A DNA stretch of 64,000 nt, taken from assembly GCA_905250025.1 (NCBI GenBank), contig CAJNOJ010000292.1, positions 1 to 64,000 on the forward strand. The letters run 5' to 3'. Source of the stretch: Adineta ricciae (taxonomy: Eukaryota > Rotifera > Eurotatoria > Adinetida > Adinetidae). This document shows positions 57,523 to 64,000 of the stretch, piece after piece. Numbering within the stretch: the stretch's first letter is position 1; each line of letters begins with the position of its first letter. Position numbers and translations under genes: made by a program. The notes below the pieces were generated by a model, which did no database searches, had not been told where the DNA came from, and saw nothing but the letters and a program-made list of their open reading frames with translations.

Positions 57523-59513
57523 TTTTTACTTCCTTCTATTTTTCTCTTGTAACATACATATTTTTCTCTTTTATTTGTATGAAACTGTCGATTATTGAGT
57601 CATTTAACATCATTAAGAGATGTCTAAATGACTCAAATAAACCTTGAGATACAAATTCAGATATCATTATGTATCAATGATGTTTTGCTTTCAAATATTC
57701 AATAACATATTCAATATGTATGATCATTTCAAAAATAATGTTATTTCGTCATCGAATTCCAAGGTTAAATAATCACAATATTTATTCCCATTCTGGGTGA
57801 AGGTCATGTATCACCCAGACAGTTCGACGATAACTATAACGTCTATCAAATGTTCCTGTGACTTTCATAGGTCGATAGAAGAGATGGAAGGTAAGTGAAA
57901 AAAACAAAACTTTCACACGGCATTCTCTGGAATAACACGGTTTATTATGAACAATCACATGTATTGATCAGATAAGCCATTTTCGAACATTCTTAATACA
58001 TGAAATGTTATCATGTTCGAGATGGTGATTGTATAACACGCTTAAAAGTATGTTTTTGATATACAAAATGTGTTCGTGTTTGTCATATAAAAATACGCAT
58101 AAGATAAGTTAATATATACCATCTACTTGATATTCAATAATGGAAAAAGTGAAGAAATAATTCACATATTACTTCGGATATTTTGATTTATTTCGAATTC
58201 AAATTGAAATATAAAATGATGTCGATCGATTAGCAAAACTTCCATCCAGTTGTCGATTTTATATTTCTTTCATGGATCTCAATATCTTCTAGATCAACTC
58301 ATTTTCAATCCAATTGAGATCGTTCGAAGACATGAACAATCTTCTCGTGATGATCAAAGCATCCAGTATTTTCTTAATTTGAATTAAATTGAAAAAGCTT
58401 GAACTTTCGTTATAATCATTTGTTGAATTTGATTTAATTCGAAAGAAGAAAAAACCGTTCAAAGTCAATTCTTTTTCTTGTTCAGATCTTCTTTGCATAT
58501 ATTACACAGCAGTTCGCGCACAATTTGTTCCAAAAACTGGTTTCATTTCTTATGGTCGATGATATTCTTGAAAAGATGTTATTTGATTAATGCATAAATC
58601 CGTAAATTATTGCCGGTTATTATTAGACGGAAAAATGCATGAGTTGACATCACGAGTAGAAATGGAATGTTGAAGGATCGAATCGCATTGATTTTAAAAC
58701 TAAAATTGGAACCGTAAAATATGATTTCTCGTTAAGCGTTGAGTAAACAATGCGTGTTAATTGTTCGTATTGTGAACATCGAGTAAATTGATGAAGAAAA
58801 CTTATTCAATTTCCATAATAGTGGCAAAATATTACATCTCGATTCCTTTTTGATCCACTCGATAAGGAAGTTCCCCTATACATGAGTGAATTAAATAACA
58901 AAAAGCATATCCTTCAAGGTCACAATTGAATACAAATTGTAACTCTATTTAAATCAATAGATTATCGGTGAAACGGGTAATTCTTGGAATGATTCAAAAG
59001 GATATAAGACCAAGTCATTAGTAAGCAAAAAAAGTATTGCAAGAAAGAAAATCAACCGGCTTATTGTCGAAAATCTGTTAATGTAAGTAATTACCCAGCA
59101 TTACTATGTATAATGATTCAAAGCAAATATATATTTATAAGACAAAATGACACATCCTGGAAAGACAATTTGATATCCATAATTTGTAAAACTTAATATA
59201 ACATGTCAATCAAGATCATAAATAATTCAATTTTAATTAATCTATTGCAAAATCACAGTTAATCGTCTGAATCTAAAGAGAAAATCCTTATTCATTGTAC
59301 TTTTTTTATTTTTGTATGTCTCTTGAATATCATTTTACATTCTTGACAATTGACGTGTAAACGAAGGAACTAAAACAATCCCTAACATTTAGAACAAATC
59401 AAAATAAAGGTCATTAGTCATGTTTCTTTTTGCGCTGCACATCCTTTTCCTACCGATATAAATGGTTGATTTTACTAACGATAAAACCAATTTCTGTATC
59501 GTTAGTATCGCAA
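57523..59513. other. Non-coding stretch upstream of the TPR gene (copy 2)
   Basis: Counterpart of 51120-53103, with the same short frames and no supported gene. Confidence 0.4.
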
Positions 59514-60650
59514 ATGGGCTGTTGTGAAAGTTCGACAAGTGATCATGATTCAAATCAATCTCTTAATAGCTCGAATACGAGAACCACATCATCACAATTC
59601 ACTACAGTTGAAATACTTGAAAGAATAACATTTCAACAACTTTTATTGTATTTGCCTAACCATTGTCAAAAGGAAATTATCAATCTACCGCAGAACAAAG
59701 CGATCAACGCTCTTCGACATCATATCAAAGCACAAAGACATTTTTTACAAGATGAGTATCATCTAAGTATTTTAGACGAATTGAAAGCGATAGATGAATT
59801 TCAAACTCTTTTACCCAATCATCAAACTCATTTTGTTTTTGTTCAATTCTATGATCAAATGATATCAAATTTAATATTCTTTGGTTTAATACAAACAGCT
59901 CTTGGAATGTGTCAACTAGTTCTGAATATCTTATTACGAGATACACCAACAGATTATGATGCAATTTATAAAAATTATCTTGCTTTATCTCAAATATACA
60001 GAAATCGGAAAGAATGGAGAAAAGCAATTCTATGTGCAACAAAAGCAATTGAAACAAAACGTCTTTGTCATATAACAGATCAAGATAGTATTCGTCTATT
60101 GGAAAATCAGATTGACTCATTGAAGTAAGTTGATCCATCGATAAGATTGATATGAAAGATTTCAATGTGTTGTTTTAGATGGAAAATGAGTATTGATACG
60201 AGAGAAAGATCTGACAAAAGCTCAATTGATTTTTCTCCACAAGAAATAATTGAAGTTTGCACTTACAATCCTGAGCACGAATTATTTGCATTTGATCTCT
60301 CGGAACTTGAACGGAAACCTGAAAAAGTAACAGAATCGTTGGTTACAGATGAGATGTTAAAAGAAATCGCGGGTCTACTATTAAAAGATCTGATCGATGA
60401 ACGTCATTATACAGGTGATAGCAAGTGCAGAGTTACTATTGCAATTGCTTTTAAATTAGCACAAATGAACACGAGTTCATTGTCGCCAGCAATGATCGAA
60501 GCAGCGTTGACAATACTTATTGATCGAGTGAATGATCCTGACACGTATCAAGATTACTTGACTATAGCAATGAGAATGTCGCCGTTTAACATTTGGTATT
60601 CAGATGAACATGGCATCCGCATTTTTCGATATCAGCCAAAACCCGAATAG
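59514..60650 (+). CDS. TPR protein with MGCC lipidation motif, copy 2 (intact)
   Basis: Exons 59514-60124 and 60179-60650 join in phase across a 54-bp GTAAGT...TTTTAG intron and encode about 360 residues. The ATG at 59514 is chosen because it yields MGCCESSTSD, a canonical myristoylation/dual-palmitoylation start; the upstream in-frame ATG at 59430 is less likely. Helical repeat pairs (RHHIKAQRHFLQDEYHLSIL, FFGLIQTALGMCQLVLNILL, YLALSQIYRNRKEWRKAILC) suggest TPRs. The C-terminal 157 residues (FSPQEIIEVCTYNPEHELFA, ending HGIRIFRYQPKPE) match no domain I know. Likely a membrane-tethered scaffold or adaptor; the partner is unknown. Confidence 0.72.
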
Positions 60651-61820
60651 TTAAAAAAATAAAAAGATTTGTCCTCTCATTCCTCGATTTGTTTGTCAAA
60701 TTTTCTGAACAAAATGTTCGAATGAGAAACTCGATCCTATAATCTGGTCTAAGTCATTGATGAATAAAAATGTATACCTCGCTATATATTCCACGGATTG
60801 AATAAGAATGAAAGATTCCAAGTAAATTTCAAGACTTCTTATCTAATTTTTTTGTTAGCTTCAATGATACAAATATACCGTTTAGAGTCATTTAGTCCTC
60901 ATGTATGCTGTTCGCGTACGTGATTTAGACATGATGCCATATACCTATATTAATAGAGCTTATTGTTTTGTCTTCAAGTATATTCAAATAAGCGTGCAAT
61001 CAACATTTTAAGCTCCTTCATTTGAATTTGGAAGTTACTATCATGTCAATAAATTTACCAATTAAAATCATTGATCCTTGCAAAGATAACTTATTTTGCA
61101 ACGAAACAAATTCAAAAAGCTGGTGAATGATCGTTTCGAAAAAAAAGAGAATTATGAACTGCCTTTTCTATTCAATAAAACTTTAAGACGAGTATGATCG
61201 TACGAATATGGCATCGTGTATGGGTTTGATAAAGTTCGCTATGCGATAGGAATTGATTCGTTCTTGTCTTCTTTTTCATTACCAAGAGTACTTAAAAGAT
61301 AACATTTTTACGTTCTTATTTTTTCGAATTATTGCAGTCTCATCGTTACGATTTTTGATATATTTAACTTAGATTGTAAACTATTGTTGATAGTGTACCG
61401 AGTTAGGTGAAACGAATCTTTTTTGTAGAGTAATGCTGATAAAGTAAAATGGTGATACATAAGAGAAGAGATAAAAAAAAAACCCTTTCTTTGAGAAGGT
61501 CATTGTTCCCGTTCGAAAAGTGATTCATGTGTGCAAATAGAGAGTTCACCTATGCTAAAGTGATTCATGTGCAAATAGAAAGTTCACCTATGCTAAAATT
61601 AAATTCTAAAATTTAATGTAAATCATTTTCCTCTGTATTCTCGTTGATGTATAAAGGTGAAGCATTATTCCAATATTCCTTTCACTTTATTAAACTTCTA
61701 TGGAAATAGTGAGTATCGACGAAGGAAACGCAAGGCTTCAGAGATGAACTCTCGCTTTTCGCTTTGTTGACATGTAATATTTCAAATATTTAGATTTTCT
61801 CTTTTGATTATCAGGGAACA
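60651..61820. other. Spacer between the TPR gene and the diiron-oxidase-like gene (copy 2)
   Basis: No gene. It carries about 240 bases near 60820-61055 that copy 1 lacks, apparently an indel between the copies, and the 38-bp tandem repeat near 61521-61598. Confidence 0.4.
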
Positions 61821-62185
61821 ATGCAAATCACAAGTAGTATATTACCACTGATTAATAATCTATTTAATGACGTGCTATGTTCAATGATGGCCGTTGAAAT
61901 AACAATAGTGATTCTGTTATGTGCGATTGGTGTTGTTTTTGGAAATATTTATGCATTTCCGAANGATGAACTCTCGCTTTTCGCTTTGTTGACATGTAAT
62001 ATTTCAAATATTTAGATTTTCTCTTTTGATTATCAGGGAACAATGCAAATCACAAGTAGTATATTACCACTGATTAATAATCTATTTAATGACGTGCTAT
62101 GTTCAATGATGGCCGTTGAAATAACAATAGTGATTCTGTTATGTGCGATTGGTGTTGTTTTTGGAAATATTTATGCATTTTCGAA
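61743..62185 (+). repeat. 221-bp direct duplication across a single-N join
   Basis: 61743-61963 and 61965-62185 are nearly the same 221 bp, separated by one N (61964). The duplicated piece contains exon one of the diiron-oxidase-like gene. Confidence 0.9.
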
Positions 62186-64000
62186 GTACAAGCCAATAAA
62201 GACAAACAAAGGAAAGCTAACAAAAACGTTAGACGATTATTCGTATCGAGATCTTTTTCACTTTTTTATCAATCCCGAAAATCATTACGACAAAATACAT
62301 ATTGCCAAAGGTCAGTATATACAATAGCATTAGAAATACGAATAAATCTTAAATTAACATCGGTATTTAGAATTCAGCGAACGAATGCATGCTGCAGCTG
62401 CTAAATATATGATGGAAGATCATGAAGATAACCATGATTTTCCAGATCATTTTACTTACATTCCTTACGACAAGAAAAAGGTCAACGAGAAATTAAATAA
62501 TATCTTTGAACGACTTTTCAAGAAATATTACCTCGATTGTAAGTAGTCGAAGACGATCTATGGATAATCGAGTTTCTTTGCCAATAGGGTGTGAAGCTGG
62601 TCAACCTGTGTCTAATGATTCTCTGTTCTGGTGGGCTCAAACAAAACTTCACTTAACTACTTATCTGATTCAACACGCGCCTTATCATCTTACGGACGGT
62701 GCTTGGCTACGTGGTGTACCACAAGGACCAATGTCAGCAGCTTCCGGTAAACTCTTCTCTATCTACATCGATGAGATGGGCAATGGAGATGTTTTGCAAA
62801 ATCATTGTAATGTCTATTTGAATGTTCTCGAGAGTCTTGGTTTGAAAGTTCCATCGATATTTTCCCGTGAATTCGTTGATCAACAATCGATCTTTGAAGT
62901 TAGTTTCAAAAAGCCACTACTTCCACTGACTACTTCATTATTTCCCAAAACATTCGAACCAGAAATCCTCGGTTACACATTAGTATGTTATAGTTTTGGG
63001 TCAATATTGCGAGAGTTTTAATCTATAAATTTTAGTGGCTTGAAACCACATCACCTGCACATCATGCTAGTCTACGAAAAATACTCGAACGATATAATTT
63101 AAATCCTAGTTTCTCACTTTTGCATACTACGATTGATAATAATGTCAACGGACACGGACGGTACGCTCGAGATGCAGTAACAATATATCTTAATCAGATC
63201 ATGGAGACACAAGGTGAAGAAGCTGTTCAAGAACATTGGAAACGTATTTGGATAGGGTATGTTAGCAAAAAAAAAACAAAAGGAATAACGAAAGTGATGT
63301 GTGTTTTCTCAAAGATATGTTGCCTATGGAATGACTGGGAATATTCACAGTGCTCTTCAACAATATTTTGAGAAACAAAAAGTATTAACACCACGACAAG
63401 AATTCATTAGATTGATAAAGAAAAAGTCAAGTGGTGCCAAAGGAATGCATAACTCGATTCGGGTGGGTCCTGAAGGACATTTGCTAAACGAATTGTTTAG
63501 TTCTGGCAATGCTGAAAAGTTATGTGAACAACTTGAAAGTTCTGATCTCATCGTCAAAGGAGATCCCGGTGCCAGTAAATTTCTTAACTATTCCNAACAA
63601 AAAGTATTAACACCACGACAAGAATTCATTAGATTGATAAAGAAAAAGTCAAGTGGTGCCAAAGGAATGCATAACTCGATTCGGGTGGGTCCTGAAGGAC
63701 ATTTGCTAAACGAATTATTTAGTTCTGGCAACGCTGAAAAGTTATGTGAACAACTTGAAACTTCTGATCTCATCGTCAAAGGAGATCCCGGCGCCAGTAA
63801 ATTTCTTAACTATTCCATTGGTTTTCACGGTCCAATGTATCAAGTAATATATTCAATTTGTATGGAAATAAAATTGACGTTTTCTTTTGAAGATATTCGA
63901 TGCTGATGAACTGATTATTATCTCACGCTGGATTCTTTCATTACAACCATCTGCTGTCAATGAAATGCTTTCTCTTGTCCTTCAACGTCGAAAATTGGCT
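62043..64000 (+). CDS. Heme-oxygenase-like diiron oxidase (iron-containing redox enzyme family), membrane-anchored, runs off the window
   Basis: Exons 62043-62310, 62371-62538, 62588-62982, 63036-63256, 63315-63843 and 63893 to the window end join in phase. The fifth exon contains a single N at 63595 and a 221-bp direct duplication, probably an assembly artefact. The N terminus has one membrane helix (EITIVILLCAIGVVFGNIYA). The enzyme domain shows YIDEMGNGDVLQNHCNVY, GYTLWLETTSPAHHASL and LLHTTIDNNVNGHGRYARDA, the Glu/His/Asp pattern of Haem_oxygenas_2-type proteins that bind two irons and oxidise small or fatty substrates. The substrate is unknown. Such enzymes are mostly bacterial, so the animal gene with introns and an added membrane anchor suggests horizontal gain. 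The 3' end is not seen. Confidence 0.72.
63374..63816 (+). repeat. 221-bp direct duplication across a single-N join
   Basis: 63374-63594 and 63596-63816 are nearly the same 221 bp, separated by one N (63595), inside the coding exon of the diiron-oxidase-like gene. Confidence 0.9.

Larger units (their letters stand above)
55301..61963. repeat. Large duplicated block, copy 2
   Basis: Begins inside LRR exon 16 (55301-55335), continues with LRR exon 17 (55395-55478) and the last short exon (55541-55573), then the same genes as copy 1. It ends at the single N at 61964. Confidence 0.9.

Noticed and set aside
63357-63779. Antisense frames in the diiron-oxidase-like exon
   Set aside because: Opposite-strand shadows of a clearly coding exon.

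Overview
This is AT-rich animal-type DNA with many short introns (about 50-100 bp), multi-domain extracellular and membrane proteins, many small DNA transposons and two near-identical gene blocks. The mix (solitary FMRFamide-like GPCR, chimeric LDLa/EGF proteins, bacterial-looking enzymes in spliced genes, diverse low-copy transposons, paired gene copies) fits a bdelloid rotifer such as Adineta or Rotaria. That is inference from gene style, not a search result.

Layout. 0-3 kb: transposon debris, with an 80-bp hAT-type MITE, a 200-bp TA-flanked MITE and an integrase fossil of a Ty3-like element. 3.3-7.0 kb: an LDLa/EGF surface-protein gene with one in-frame stop. 7.4-8.7 kb: a degraded hAT transposon with a solo LTR nested inside it, both with clean target duplications. 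8.93 kb: a hammerhead-ribozyme-like fold. 10.2-11.4 kb: a GPCR gene on the minus strand with a frameshift in TM7. 12.1-13.1 kb: a piggyBac remnant. 13.15-14.1 kb: a decayed secreted serine-protease gene. 17.3-19.1 kb: a degenerate 51-bp satellite. 20.1-21.4 kb: a string of exon-like blocks without a shared reading frame. 21.8-28.0 kb: two adjacent spliced genes, a C2H2/tnp2-like protein and a SAM-domain protein, possibly a two-gene transposon. 28-33 kb: old repeats. 33.6-34.2 kb: a DEG/ENaC channel pseudogene. 35.1-36.4 kb: a secreted galaxin-like Cys-rich repeat protein.

37-42 kb is a nested transposon cluster inside a long inverted repeat: a Merlin transposon with an apparently complete spliced DDE transposase, a broken envelope-like gene carrying a MITE, and a GC-rich insertion whose empty site is preserved in the other arm. 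42.7-45.0 kb: a seven-exon type II membrane protein with a mucin-like stalk and lectin-like head (minus strand). 46.3-49.2 kb: an F-box/LRR gene in which 17 successive exons are each exactly 84 bp and each encode one 28-residue leucine-rich repeat.

48.9-62.0 kb is a block present twice (tail of the LRR gene, a multi-pass membrane protein on the minus strand, a myristoylation-motif TPR protein, first exon of a diiron-oxidase-like gene). The two copies are joined by a single N, and further single-N joins at 38298, 61964 and 63595 are flanked by direct repeats (285, 221 and 221 bp). These look like unmerged contig overlaps, so the tandem duplication may be two alleles placed end to end. The window closes inside a heme-oxygenase-like diiron oxidase gene (62.0 kb to the edge).
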